DNA of 64,000 nucleotides, taken from Sipunculus nudus (taxonomy: Eukaryota; Annelida; Sipuncula; Golfingiida; Sipunculidae). Positions 48,147-62,082 of this stretch are shown here, one piece after another. Where the stretch lies: NCBI GenBank assembly GCA_026874595.1, contig CM049320.1, positions 32,892,214-32,956,213 of the forward strand, read 5' to 3'. The translations under genes were made by a program, and so were the position numbers. The notes under the pieces were generated by a model. The model ran no database searches. It was not told where the DNA came from and saw only the letters and a list, made by a program, of their open reading frames with translations. Position 1 is the stretch's first letter; the number at the start of each line of letters is the position of its first letter.

Positions 48147-49589
48147 GTAATATGGAACATCTTCTCAGAGATTAATTTGGCATGAGTACTTGATTAGTTC
48201 ATGTTTAATTAATCATGGAACGTCCATAAATATTGCTTTCCAGCGGAAGCATTTAGTCTGTTAATTCCATATCAACAACTGCGTGCAGTGTATTAATTAA
48301 TTCAGTGAAGGTATTTTAATTTAGAAATTCTCAAAAAATCATCAAGGCTGTTGACATTAATTGTGTGGATATGCAGGCATCATTAATAGACATTTTAAAT
48401 GATCTAGACAGGAGCAGATGAGTTGGACTTCATATGGGATTAATTTTGCTCAGGAAGAGTTTCTTAAATATTGAGACACACTTATCTTAAGGCTGTCTTT
48501 ACACGAACACAGTTTTTCTGTGGTGCACTAGAGTAGCATTTGAATTGTGTTAGCTGGCACTCACTCTAACATTTTATCCATGTACCCTTTTCATTGAAGT
48601 GAGAACCCGCATGGAATTCCACGTAGACTTTTTGTGTATATAGCCATATTTCTGTGGAATGCATTCAACCCTTTGTCAGGTATTGGTGAGCACCCCCCCC
48701 CCCCCCCTCCCCCCCATGGACAGGCAGCCTGAGATTGCATGTTGAGATTAAGTTTTTGCTTAAAAAAAACAAATGGATGATTTATAAAAAAATATATTTT
48801 GCCACCTTGATACAAACATAAGATAAATTTACTCAAATGTTTAATATGTCAGTTAGAAAAATTTGATTTTTTAACTGTAGTGTGTCAACTATTGAAGAAT
48901 TTATTAAGAAAAATTCTGAAAGAACATGTGGAATTGTAAAGAACATTCCTTTTATATATTATAATTTGATGCAGTGATAGAAAAAGCACAGATTTCATTT
49001 GTTATATGTGTATATACCGAGTGTTTCTGCATAGCAGAAGAAGCTTGAATAGATTTTTTTCAGGAAATTTGAGACTGTAGTAATTAAAAAATCTTTTGCG
49101 ATATTAATTTTAATAACATATTTATAACATACTCCTATATATAGGAGTTGCATGATGGCAGGATATTAACGATGCCTTATGATAGCACAATTAACAACAC
49201 ATTTCTAACATCTGTGTACCTTAAAAGTATGACAAAATATCTGCAAAGAAGAAAAAGTACTAAGTCTAACTTTTCACAAATTGTACCACTATGCATATTT
49301 GGAAAAACAATCAAATGTGTTACAAAGAAAACACAAGAATGTAACACCCTCTAATTGAACAGAGGCGAGTCGTTATGAGGTTTCTGTAGTCATTTCAGCG
49401 GTAGATGATCGCTTCATTTTACCTCTGGTAGAAGAAATTTGCTGCATTGATGTTGTTACTGCTTAGTTCAAATCTAATCAGGGAGAGAGCTTTATGTATT
49501 TAGAAGTTGGAACGTCTCCGAGGTGCTCGTCTAGACGCACACTGGGGGAGAGCAAATTTGTATGGCATGTAGAATCGTGCTTTTACTGT

Positions 49590-49881
49590 CGCTGAATCTC
49601 TGTTGATGACAGGCCATCAAACTGATGCTGCATCGAGAAAAATTAAGAGGGATTTGAGTTTTGGCCATGAACGGTTGAGAAATTGTATTGCTCTTGCTGT
49701 GCGTGAGAAGGTTATAATGTGTATGACAGCTTATAAAAAGAGAAAAAGCAGAATTTTGGGTGAAAAAGTGTATCTGAGTAGGGAAGAGGCCAGGAATTAA
49801 GCACTTATTCTATTGGAGAGAAAACCGGTACTGAAGGGAGAAATACAGAATAGCCTGATCTTTTCATCCTATTACAGACAG
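49590..49881 (+). other. Possible non-coding first exon ending in a good donor
   Basis: A 66-codon frame (from 49603, with a Lys/Arg-rich tail) stops at 49800, and 81 bases later ACAGACAG/GTAAGATT forms a good donor at 49881/49882. No ATG-led frame reaches the donor in the phase needed by 62083, so only an untranslated exon would fit. Weak evidence. Confidence 0.15.
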
Positions 49882-52332
49882 GTAAGATTTTATTGCCATT
49901 ATTACATCTTCTAAGGAAAATTATTTTTCACTTATGTTTACTTATTAGCAAGCCTTTGTATAGTGACGGACCTTTGCATTGATTCAGTTTAATCTATTAG
50001 ATTTTTTTCATTATTTTATTCTTGATTCAATGATTACTTTTATTAGTATAGTCCATTTCACCACCTGCTGTCCACCTGTTTTTTTTTAGATGATTTACTT
50101 AAAAGTTTATATTTTCCAATATTTTCCAAGTAAACAACATATGGAAGTGACAACCTAATATGGCAGTTTAGAATCTTACAATAAATCCCCCGTTCATGTT
50201 TCACAACATTTTAGTTTCTTTATCATGATCTGGCAGAAATTGTGCGTCCCTCCATAAGTAGCCATCTTTGTTTTAGCTGGTTATATTTTTTAGAGTGTTT
50301 ACATGAGATTATCCAATCAGCAGCTGTCATTTGAGGCTGTTTTTGCATGTGACCAATGACCTTGACTGCCATAAGTGGGTCTGATATGTTGTAAAATGTA
50401 GACTGATTTCTCATATTTTCAGAAAATTCTGTTACTCAAATATGGCATAAGGTTGGAATTTAGTTACCTAGTTGAAAATTAGGTTCTGTAATCCTCTCCT
50501 CTACACTATAATTGTTTCCCTTGAAATATACCTAATAAAAATTTTCATAGCAAAAAACAGGTGGACATGAGGGGATGAAATGGACTATAGTAAATTGTAT
50601 TTAAATAAAATCAAATCTTTTACCACAATGGATAATATTAGTTATTTTTAGGAATTAAGGAACCATTTGCTTGCCATCTGTTTATTGCTGCCAGTTTTGT
50701 TTTCTATGCGAATGGAGCGATTTACTGGGGAGCATTGAAGTTAGCTCTTCAGCACATACACAATAGTTTTGATATTACAGCTTGCTCTGTCAAAGTTGAC
50801 AGTTATGGGAAGGTTTTGATATGATACAAAAATAAAATAATTATCAAAATGAATCAATTTTTAAGGTTAAGAATTGATGACATTTTAATTGAGGGGTTGT
50901 AATTCAGTGCATCCATTATTCCATGCATTTTTGCACCCCTGCTTATTACAATTATCACTAAAAGTTTAAGAAAACTTAAAAATATTGCATTAGTTTAGGC
51001 TACAAAAGAAAGATTTTCTTTCCGCAGAAGCAAATATGAATTGACAACCAAAATGAATAGAAGTAAAATTGTTCATTACAGTTAATTTACTGGATTTTTA
51101 GCGATTATTTCTTGCAAAACTTTAATACTGAACATCAAAATGCAATATGTACCTGTCCACGCAGTATAACAGACTAATCTATCACCCAAATGATAGAGAT
51201 CATATGGCAGCACCAACGGCTCAACGTTAATTTATGAATTTTCCACTTGAAATGTGTTCCACTTTAGATACAGAGTTAAGAAGTAAAATGTGAATACACT
51301 TATACCCTGTGTTTTACAATAGTGTGGTTCCACTGCTTCTAACAGATATATCGTTCTTTAAAAAACAAATCAAACCCAACTAGATATTTCTCTGCTTCTG
51401 CAAGAAGAGTTTTTGTATTTATTGACTCTGTCGGGACACAAAGATAATTTTTCAGGCCTTGGAGTAAAGGTTTTATGTAGAACCCACTTGGTTGCCCTAC
51501 CACCAGTTCTGGAACATTTACTTGCTCTGCATGGGCAAATAGTTAACTGTTAATTTATGACACCAACATAGACCTTATACATAGACCAATGCTGATAAGG
51601 ATGGTGCTGCCATCTGTGTGTAGCCCTCTTAACTACAATCAGAAATGCTGAGCTATGCTCTTCTCCTCTTGTTACAGGTACAGGAATGCATTGGGCCAAA
51701 AAAAAAAATAAATAAAAGGTATGGTTCTCAGGCACTGCCTACATTAATTTTAAACTACCACTTCAAAAATTTTGATTTTTTTAAAAATTCAATAGAAACT
51801 TACCAATTTTGAGCTCCAGCAGCTCAGACATTTCTTTCAAGAAGATAAAATCAAACAATTTTGATATGATTTCCTTTGTCATGTGGTGCTTTTGCTTGTT
51901 TAGCAAAATAAATATGGTATTATCATGCTTTTCCCTTATCATTTGACATTCTTATCAAAACGTACAAAAAAAAATGAAAAAACAAATGCCCTCCCCCATT
52001 GTTTTCTGAAAAAAAGCCCCAGAGTACCGAACCTTATTTTATTGGCCTCAGGTGAGAATGAAATCTCTGTTCCAGGAACCTGAAAGCAAATCAACAACTT
52101 AAACCCCACTATTCACCTGCCTTCACTTAAAGTCAGCTAATAAATCTTTAAAAAAAATATTTCTAATAAATCCTGAGAATGTTTACATTTTTTCTCGAAA
52201 GGAAATGTGAACTGTGAGAGAATGTTCGAGCAGGTTATACATTAGTAATACATGTATATGATAACTTCACATATAATAAATTCTAATCATGTTTAGAGAT
52301 CTCATAACACTTTATTATATCCTTTTGGCAGG

Positions 52333-52704
52333 ATGTTTAGAGTTACTCGTTATGTCATGGCATTGATGTGTCTCAGTCCTTCGTTTATTCTCAGAAAATT
52401 GATGGCAAGGCCAGATTTCATTAATAATTTACTGAAACTCAAAAATAAACCCATGATTTTATTACAATTCTCAGAAACCTCTTATTTTGTGTCATTACAA
52501 TTATTAAGATACTTTTGGTCAATGAGTGCACAGGAAGTGAAGTCCAAAATGTCAGCTGAAGTTACATCGTTCAAAACCCCAAACGAAATTAATATAGTGT
52601 TTCATGTCTCATGTTCAGGTACTCAGTTACAGGTAACAAGAGATAGTGGAGTCTGGTCTCTTCCTGTTATTTTTGCTGATGCGGCTAATTTATGTCCCCT
52701 GTAG
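52333..52704 (+). other. Longest isolated open frame in the intron (123 codons), coding status doubtful
   Basis: An ATG lies one base after an acceptor-like TATCCTTTTGGCAG, and the frame runs 123 codons to a stop at 52704. Two donor-like sites fall inside (near 52620 and 52634). The first leaves in phase 1 as 62083 needs, but entering would need a phase-2 upstream exon, which 37152 is not. The peptide is hydrophobic with no domain I recognise. It may be chance, a degraded repeat, or a terminal exon of a truncated isoform. Confidence 0.15.
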
Positions 52705-52833
52705 CTTCTTATTAGTTTTCACAGGTATTCTTTGGATGTTTGTGGTAATTGTATGATGTTAAAAATAACTTTAACATTGTCATTGTTTCTCAGGTTTAAT
52801 TAGTTGTTGTGTTTCCTTATTAGAGGTATGTGT

Positions 52834-53054
52834 TAGTTATTGTATAAGTTATAGTTAAAGTTATAGTATAAGTTATTGTATAAGTTATAGTATAAGTTAT
52901 AGTTTAAGTTATAGTATAAGTTATAGTGTAAGTTATAGTTTAAATTATAGTATAAGTTATTGTAAAAGTTATAGTATAAGTTATAGTATTAGTAATTGTA
53001 TATGTTATTGTAAAAGTTATAGTTTAAGTTATTGTATAAGTTATTGTATAAGAT
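52834..53054 (+). repeat. 12-bp minisatellite (AAGTTATAGTAT type)
   Basis: About 18 units of AAGTTAT[A/T]GTAT with substitutions (TATAGTTTAAG, TATTGTAAAAG). Strict 12-base periodicity across roughly 220 bases. Confidence 0.95.
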
Positions 53055-54610
53055 ATCTCCAGGATGAATATGTAATTTAATAAGTAGGTAATGGACTTTT
53101 TTATTCTTAATGGTGTAATATATATTTTCAGATAGAAAGAAAGAGTTACAGAGATACAGGCATATAAATTATAATGATAAATTATTTCTGAAATATGTAA
53201 CTAATGAGTGAATGTGATCAATTTAATATAACATGTCTTATAACAGATTGTTGACTAGTAGGTTAAATGTTTTAAAAGATGGGTCTTTGACTTTCAAGAT
53301 TGTAATTTTCTTTTTAATTACCTGTACCAGCAGGTATAATAGAGGTCAGTCTTGCCATTCTAAATTGATTGACATTTACAGGAGATGACAGATAAACTCA
53401 CAGATGTTCACACACACAGAATCAAGCAAAAACAATAACTTTTGCTTCTCACAGCTTAACAAAAGCATGAATTGAATTCATATTTTCCTAGTATTTTATA
53501 ATTTGTAAAGAATGGAGGGTCAAATGTGAGGGTCATTTATTGACTTTTAAAGTCAGGCATTCAACATAAAATCATTGAAAAAAAAAAATAAATATTGGTT
53601 TACCATTAACAGAACAAAAGTGGGCTTTGAACCACTTTGTTCAGCTGAAAAAAAAGTGAGATTGGTGCAGGTGTTGTTTTAGACCCCCCCCCCCCCACAC
53701 TTGATCCCCTTATGGTGCACCTTTAATCAAGTACCTGCTCTTAGAGTATTTTAATACATATAATAACCAGCATTTGTGAATGTACCACTGTTGTCCAATG
53801 ATGTCTCCTATCATTGTTATATGGTTTAAACAAATATATGGAACATGTCACCTGTTAGCTGTCAGTTGGACTGGTCCAATGATTTATATGCTCTGTATAT
53901 CAGTGGATACAGCTAGCTCACAAGTCAGTTAATATATAACACAGCATTATTGTTTTTATTTCCCATTGAAGATCTGACAAAATGCTTTAAGCCTGGGAAA
54001 GTCAGGATCAAAGCAGCGTAGGTGTGAGACTTTACTTAATCTGAGGTGTAACAGTTTAGCGGTTCATTAGAAACAACAACTAGCCCTCACCTGGTGATCC
54101 CAGGTAGAAATGCTTAGCTCCGTCACTCAGGGGACATCAAAGCTTATCGTCACCTGCCTGGCTGAGCTAGGCGTTTATTGAACGGATCTCGTCAGTACCT
54201 GGTCAATGCATCGGTATTAAATTATTGGTTCCTGTGGAGTGGTTAGACACAAAAACGGTACAATTGATTTGAATATACACTGGATATATCTCAGTAACAG
54301 CTGGCCTTCTGCCTGGGTGAAACCATTCTTGTCCCCAGGGGTTTGCAGGATATGTATAAAATCATCGGAAAATATATTGTCTGTAAGTATAAATTTTACT
54401 TCTATATATTATATACATTTGTTCATGCATACCAGCACAGGGGGCATATAAGCTCAAGTTTGCATAGATATTATTAAATTAAGTGTCAATATATTTGTTT
54501 CTATAAGTATAATTAAATATAAGGGAAACTATGGTAGAAATTCATTATTGATTAGTTTTGATTTTGTTTGATCATTTTAATGTTTCTGAACATCTGTCAG
54601 ACAGAGAGGT
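53055..54610 (+). other. Intron sequence
   Basis: A poly-C run near 53683-53696 and a GC-richer stretch at 54000-54240. Nothing else recognised. Confidence 0.45.
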
Positions 54611-54687
54611 CACTGCATCAAGCTCACTGTGTATATGGCATAAAAAGCCACTCCATCAAGCTCGTTGCGTGTATGGTGTAAAAAGTG
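54611..54687 (+). repeat. 38-bp tandem duplication with TATA-like words
   Basis: CACT[G/C]CATCAAGCTC begins each unit (54611 and 54649). Each contains a CATAAAAAG or TGTAAAAAG word. It lies 195-270 bases upstream of the candidate first exon at 54883, so it may be promoter sequence. Confidence 0.7.
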
Positions 54688-54882
54688 ACTACCACAGCTC
54701 GCAAATCATTTCACCAGCGTTGTTTTGAATATGAGATATTTGCAGCTTCTGGCCTTGGGGACTATTTGATGTTAATGTTATATAGTGTTTGTATTATACC
54801 AGAATCTGTGCAGCTTTCGCAACAGCTGCCGGCATTTGAATGGTGTCAGTGATTAAACAAAGACAATCACCATTGGAATACT

Positions 54883-54982
54883 ATGCCTCTATTGAAGTAC
54901 TTTGGTAAAAGAAATAAACGGCCTTCTGTCAAATGTCGGAGTGGTCAGTCAGAGAACTTATGTTCCTGTTTATCATCAGTAG
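54883..54982 (+). CDS. Candidate alternative first coding exon, phase 1, 33 codons plus one base
   Basis: Seen: ATG at 54883 opens a basic peptide (MPLLKYFGKRNKRPSVKCRS) running to CSCLSSV, and ends G/GTAAGTG at 54982/54983, a near-perfect donor. The frame leaves in phase 1 with a single G, exactly what the acceptor at 62083 needs: G plus AT gives Asp and continues DICDSDLED. Such a transcript would skip the 36552 repeat exon and give a short LIM isoform with a basic head. A 38-bp tandem duplication with TATA-like words lies about 200-270 bases upstream. A second frame (phase 2) is also open over part of this stretch, so the call is an inference. Confidence 0.38.
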
Positions 54983-57900
54983 GTAAGTGTATATTGTATG
55001 AAAGAACTAGAAAGCCCTCACAGACAGCAGACCTCCGCCAACATCCTTGATCATCAAATCTGGAATGTTATCAGAATACTGATCAGTCTTTGGTGTGCGG
55101 TATTAATTAAGTGCAGGAAATATTGTCTCTAAGCTGAGAGAAACGTGTCATGTACCACTTCTTTGGTTGAATCACAGGTCACCTCTGCATGCCATAACCA
55201 TTTAGAAATTTCCACTCAAGGCTTTCTTTAATACTGGTGAATGATATGGGCTGGGACAAGCCGATTGCCCATCCTTGCAGTGACAATGAATACCTCAAAC
55301 AAAAACAAACGTATGGTGATCAGCATTACCTCCAAAATATTCTGATTTGTTACTTGGGTAATTATCATAAGGTAGGGTGAAACCCTATCTTTAAGTACTT
55401 AATTAAAGTCTGTTTTAATATTTTGAGTAGTTGCATTGTAACAAAAATATTCACCAACTGTAGCCAAGCAGTAGTTTGTTTTGAATCTGCATAATTACAA
55501 TAACAAAGAAGCATTGAAGAAAACATAACCTCCTTGTATGAGGTAACCAGATGTCTGCAGAAGATGAAAATTTGCTAGAAGACAGATGTATCAACAAAGA
55601 AAAAAAAGTTAACTGTATCCAGGATTTGAGCAAACAAAAAGTTGATCCATGAACTTAATTGCTGCCAGACCTGTGGATCCTCCAATATTTTTGAAAACCA
55701 CCAATATTTAAACCTTTAGAAGAGTATTTTAAACAGTTAGGAAGGCAGAAAGCTTAATTATGACAACAACATAAGCAATGGTGTATGCATGCAAGCTTCA
55801 GTGCAGCTTATTGTCAGTTGCTTGTATCAGCCAATCGAAATTAAGAATTTATGTTATTGGCCATTCATGTGAAGGGACGTTGCTGTTGAGGAAAATCATG
55901 CTTGTAGCACATAAGGCAAGGGGCCAATTATGTATAATACTTCCACATTACATAATTAATCAACATCAATGCCACACAGGTATATGATATACAGATATTT
56001 ATTACAATCAAGGAAATGATATTGAGGTGATGATAAGGTATTGAATGACCTGATGTAATGATATGGTATAAAGAGAGAACACGGTATCATGATGTTATTA
56101 ATCTGTGTGTTGATATTATTTATTGATTGTCATGACATCAATCTTAAGACAAGGATAGCCGGGTTATTTATAGATTTCCTGTGCACTTTTTATTACAATG
56201 TTGGCCCAGGTGATTCGAACCGTAGCAAATAACGTCTAACCGTGGTGAGGCCAGCTGACACAATCTTGAGCAATTACCAGGGGTATATTGAATAGGCACT
56301 GTAGGATCTCCATTATTTAGGTATGTTAATTCTGCAGTGTTTCTGAATTAAAAATTTCTGAACTTCACTGTAATTCAAATGTCAAATGTTCTTTATAATT
56401 GTTGGTATGTAGGTACAGATGCATGATGGTCCTTTAGGTCTTTTGTCATGGAGACTTGCTGTGTCGGTGCCTCCGATATATGCACATTTTTGGTCTTGAA
56501 TTGTTGGAAATGATGCAGATTGTGTTATTAAGAGTGGTAATTTCCTTATTTCTGTATGATCCAGAGATATTATTATATGCAGGTTATTTATCGAAAATGG
56601 CTGTAGCATTACCATCTGTCAGATGTAGGATGATTTGACTGCTGATCAAATTCCACCCTTCAATGTTCTGACCAAGAATTTTTCAGCAGGCTTGTTATCT
56701 TGGCTTGGTCAGCAATACCTTTAATTTGGGTAAACTTTGATCATTCTGTTGATGTTATAAGAGCACGATTTCCTAAATAGAACTAGCTTCATAAGCTCAG
56801 TGGTACTACGTACTATATCACAGTGGAACCCCACAATTATATCTACCTTTTTAGGGACTGCCCAAAGTGGTCATTATTTAGGGATGGTAGTATTTGTGAA
56901 ATTCTAAGTTACCTGGATCATATATTTAGGACTGAGAAAAGTAATAGTAATTGTTGGGTGGTCACATCTGTAGGGTGATGGCAAGGCAGGGTTCCACTAT
57001 ATTATTTTAGTATCATAATAACAACATGGAAGTATTTTATTTTTATGATTTACACCTGTTTCTCAGGAAAGCTTAACCAAAGTCTGTCTGTTTGTTCATT
57101 ATTTGTATTAGCACTCGTACATGTTTATGATGACCACTGTTATATATGATAGGGTGTCCTCATACACACCATGTATGATGTTGATATTTTGAAAATTTGA
57201 AAAAGTACTGGTACTTGCACAAAGTGATCTGAGGCACCTATAATATTTCCAAGGCCACAAATTTTGAATAAAAATCAGCGTAATTAATCACACTGCAGGA
57301 AAAATCCCTAAAATTATACAGCGCATTAATTTAAGCACCCAGTAAAGGGTGACAAATGTATTGTGAGCAAATATTAAACAACATCATCCCAAAATTTTTT
57401 GTGTTTCTCCTTCATATTTCAATATTTTACATAAAAATTTTTTAATTGTACAAAATTATTTTTTAAGTGCTCAAGTAGGAAACGTGGAAGAGGAAAAACA
57501 ATGTTACGATTTTGTCATGGGGATGTTTCATATATTAAAATATTAACATATTCATATTATTATAATTTATTAATATTGATATTTAATATTTAAATTTTAT
57601 TTCATGCAACACAAAGAAGAAATAAAGTAGAGAAAAACAGTTTATTGGATACTGTGATTTGGATTATTAATTAGCCAGGTGTCAGTTCATGCTTGTATAT
57701 AATTTCTGATTTTGATGTGGCTATACTAGCAACCTCTTTGTACTGATGGTGGACAGTGATGAGGTATCTGATTCTATCCCGCTATAATATGTCCTGTCAG
57801 GTCTTACATTATACAGCTCAACCTGACAGTGATGTATTGATCGTCTTATAAACACACAGGTCACAATGTCCACAACCGCTTCGCACTTAGTTGTGCGTAT

Positions 57901-60900
57901 AGTTACAAACACTCCACAGTAAAAGCATCAGTCATGATTATAATTGAAGTTATCTCTTAATAACCTGTAAAATGATAGGATGTAGTTTAATAAATTAACA
58001 AAAATTATTTTTATAAGTTACTGGTATCTATTTGTAATTAGAAATTGTAAAATAAGAGCATATATTTTTACATATTTTATCAATAAAAGAAGCTTGTGCC
58101 CCCTCTCAATCTGCCCCTGTTGTGAATATCACAGTGGAGATATATTGAGATAAATCGTGAATATCACAAATTTGAAAACACATACACAGATACAGAGTCA
58201 ATTATGACATATATTTGCATGGTTATATTTTAAATATATACCTTAATTTAATAATCCTCTGCAAATCTAATATTTTAATTAAATACCTGAATTAAATCAT
58301 TTACTCTCAGTCATGATGTAACATGTTAGAATTTAATATTCACCTGTATTTGTATACATAATAAAGTTATTTCTTTATTATGTATTATTTATAAAAGCCA
58401 AATAAAATATGCCTAATACTACCAGGAAAATTGATAATTGTCCAATGGTTGTTTTTGATCTTTCAGTCATTGAATATTAATATAAAACCACTTCCTACGA
58501 CAAGTATAGATATTTTTTCTAAGAATATCGAATTTGCATGTACAGCCGGTACATAAGATTTCTTTTCCCATGCAGTATCTATATGTGTCAGCATTTCAGT
58601 TATCAAATTGAAAATTCAGTAAAGAATTATAAACAGAGATATATATTTACAATTAATGGCTTGCAGTTGTCAGTTCATTTTACAAAACCTATTTTACAAA
58701 AAAAAGTCTCTGTCATAGCTCTTGTCATGTCAGAATTATTCGAGGAATGTATTATTTAAAGAATGCATCTATGGACAAAAGTGTGTGTGGTTTTGACAGG
58801 TTTTATTGTAGTTATTTGATGCATTCACATATCTAGCCTGTGTATAATGCTCAGTGTTCTTTGCGTTAGCGCCAACATGTTCATTCAAACCCATTATTGT
58901 AAGTTTATTACATCTAATTGTGTATCCCATGATATGACAATGAGAAATTGATTCTCGCCATATATATGTCACCATGTCTTCATCCATTTGACACTTAATT
59001 AGCTAAGCAACCAAACTCCATAATGAATGCTTCACAGAGTGTGTGTCAATATATTGATTTTCTTTGTGTTTTCATTGACATCTGAATTAGATATTTTATT
59101 TTCATTTGTTTTACCAAATTATATTTGTCATTATATTTAAAGGTGCCCATTCACCTGCCTTTTGAAAAAGAATTTATGTGATTTCTGGCTTCCTCAGATG
59201 TAAGGGCAATTCTGGTTATGAAAAGTTCTTATAACACCTCTGTGAGGGATGTGTGAACTTGTTTATATACAACATGTTTGTAAACACAGCAATGTTGACA
59301 AACGGGAAGAACATATAACCTAAGGTGGTAGGTTGCATAAATGCCGAGGTAGAAAGGTCATTTGTTGCAAACACCATTTGCAAAGCTCTGGCTTATCAGA
59401 CTTGCCATGTTTTGCTTATTTTGGCAGGCCACATATTATAAACACAATATAAACAAAACAGGCAGCCTGTGTGCAGTGTTATCCATGTTTTCAGGCCTAT
59501 TTTTATAAAAGCCCCAAGGGATTACCTTTACTTTAGTTCATAAAGGTCAGATAGGTGACTGGACTCCTTTAAGCCAGCTATTATTTAACTTTTCTATAGA
59601 ATTTATGTGATTTCAGTTTTCACAATCTGACCATAATACAGGGTGTACCCATTCTGAGAATTATTTAATATGCACAAATTCTTGACAATTTGACTTGGAA
59701 CAACCCAAGGGAACTTCAAACGAGTTAAAATTGTTGTTAATTGTCAGGTTCATTTATAATTCTCATGATATATATGATAATAGTCCATCCAGGATGCATT
59801 GTATAATAATTAATCAAATCTTTTTTTGATGCCATAAAGAAACGTTTGCTAAATATTTAAAGAATTTAATTTGTTGAATTCCAGTGGAGATTTTTGAGTC
59901 ATTAAAGAGAATTTGTGATAAACATTTAAAGAATTTTAAGTTCAGTAGGTGAATTCCAATTTAGATTATAAAGTTCAACAAATCTGTGCTATATCCTCAT
60001 TTTTGGAATCAAATGAAATCAAATTTCATGCATGTATCAACAAACACGGTATTAGATGTCAAAATTGAATGGCACATTTTATCTCTGGTTATGATGTAAG
60101 CACAAGAACAGACCATGTAGCCACTCTGTATTCTGTGCATCCATACAAAAAGCTCACCTACTGTCCAATTGAGGTTTTCAACAGAGGTAACGTGATATGA
60201 CTTAAGTAGTAACCTGATTATCTTGCACCAGAATGAGGCTACCGTTATAGCTGGAGGCAAAGCACTGGAGTTGAAAAAATCATATGTCAATCAAACCAGA
60301 ACCTGTGTTTTCAATTTCATTGTTGGTGATGTATAGGTTACGCAAATGAAGGGAGCTGGCTAATCAAAAGCAACGGTACTTCTGTGAATGCGAAACTAAA
60401 CAAAATATTACCAAATGTACTAATTGCAAGCAGGTGCGAGTGTTCCATAGAATGGGATGGTTTTAAGCAGGAAACGAAAGTGGATGGTCTGATCAGGCCC
60501 TAATACCAAATAAGCTGCCCTTTTTAAGACTACCTTCCCTTTCATTGAAGACAGTTTCTTGTATGCATAGGGTCTTATGAAGCTTGCTTATTGCCAAAGG
60601 TCAAATAGAGATGCAGTCTTGATTTTTTGCCCAGGGTCTTTCAGCAGAGTGGGAGGGATTGGAGAGAAGTCTTTGAGGAGAGAGAATTTGGTTAGTGAGT
60701 AAATTAGATGTTCATCCTGCATTTAGAGTCAGGTATTTCATGTAAGTTGTGCTACTCCTACAAGACTTCAGTGAGACTTCCCAGTGTGCTTCATTTTGGA
60801 GCTTGTGTCCAGATTGGTCTGAAAGCAGGATAAGACCTCAGAGTCGACAATGTAAAAGAGTTAATAATTGGGATATTTGATTAATTATCTTGAGATAACA

Positions 60901-62082
60901 TCACCTGGAAGTTACCTTGATTTTTCATGATATTTGTGAAATATGAACCATATTACCCTTTTGGAATTTACCTGAGTGTATCATAAAATATGGAAAATAT
61001 TGTCTTCAAAATGTAAGCTGGATGTAATGTTGATATTTATGCTGGGGCTGGTATTTTGTTCGGCATAATAAGACTTAGAGGTTTCCTTAATTTTTCTTGA
61101 GGTTTTATGAAATAATGTTTAACCTGGATTTACCAAAGTCAAAGGGACTTTCAATAAAGCTTTGACTTATCCAAGGAAGACACAAGTGGGCTTTATATGG
61201 TAATAATTTAACTTAAAACTAGGAGCATAAAACTTCAAGTGGGTTATTTGATTTAAGTGAGTTCAGCATAACAATGTTTGACTGTATTTACAGTATAATG
61301 TTTTCTGCATTTTAATTAAGGATTTTCCTTGTTTTTAAGGTCAGTTTAGCATTACATTGAGCAAGATCATTACATATTAATAATAAAATGATCAATCATT
61401 CATTGGTCATATAGCAGTGCTTGTATGATTTAATTACGTCAAATCATGTGAAATTTTGCCTAAGGAAAATAATAGAAAAAAAAAATACTTTATTTTTCAG
61501 TATCTGGTTGTTTCAGTTAGGTTTAATGCGGAACACTTGATCAGTAATTGTTTATTTATGTTAACTGGTTTCACATAAAATAACATGTAAATATGTTGTT
61601 TGAAAAGTATATTTTGTAAAAAAAATTAGATTTTGAATTAATAGATTTTATTTTAATTGTATTGTTTCATTTAATTTGCAGAAGAAAATCACAGGGGAAT
61701 TAATTAAAGCATACACAGTCTTATTTATTACAAATAAAATCATTATTAATTTAATGCTTAATAATTGCTTATCAACATCAGCCAGGCTCATGAAATGAAT
61801 TCAGGAAACTTTTTTTTTTTTAATAAAAAGCTCCAACTTTTAACTAAACACAGATGAATAGCAAATATAGATGGCTATTAAAACGTACTTAAGCTGTCAT
61901 CAACAGCAATAAAATCCTCACCATAGTTATATGTTACAACTTAAAACATTTAATCTGTCAAAAATTGACACTAGATGGCAGTGGTTAGCATTTGAGGTTA
62001 TACTGTAAAAAGTAGCTAAGTACTAAGATCTTGAAGTGCCCTGTATATGAACAAACATTCATGAATACACCCTTTATTGCAG
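54983..62082 (+). other. Intron sequence leading to the LIM exon
   Basis: AT-rich throughout, with many short chance frames and no repeat family I could place. It ends at the polypyrimidine tract and acceptor at 62070-62082. Confidence 0.5.

Larger units (their letters stand above)
45578..52332 (+). other. Intron sequence between candidate exons
   Basis: It holds the CRE-like pair (47044), the GAT tract (47351), the GC-richer frame at 47950, a poly-C run near 48691-48715 and the possible non-coding exon at 49590. The rest is AT-rich with nothing recognised. Confidence 0.45.
37153..62082 (+). other. Large intron (about 24.9 kb) of the LIM-domain gene
   Basis: Bounded by donor GTAAGG at 37153 and acceptor TTTATTGCAG at 62082. 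Exon 36552-37152 ends with a lone G after the Tyr codon, and exon 62083 begins AT, so joining them makes an Asp codon and reads NIYDDICDSD without a break. I found no convincing internal coding exon between them, but short exons of matching phase could be missed by eye. The intron holds two candidate alternative first exons (45499-45577, 54883-54982), SINE and satellite sequence, and several GC-richer islands. Confidence 0.7.
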
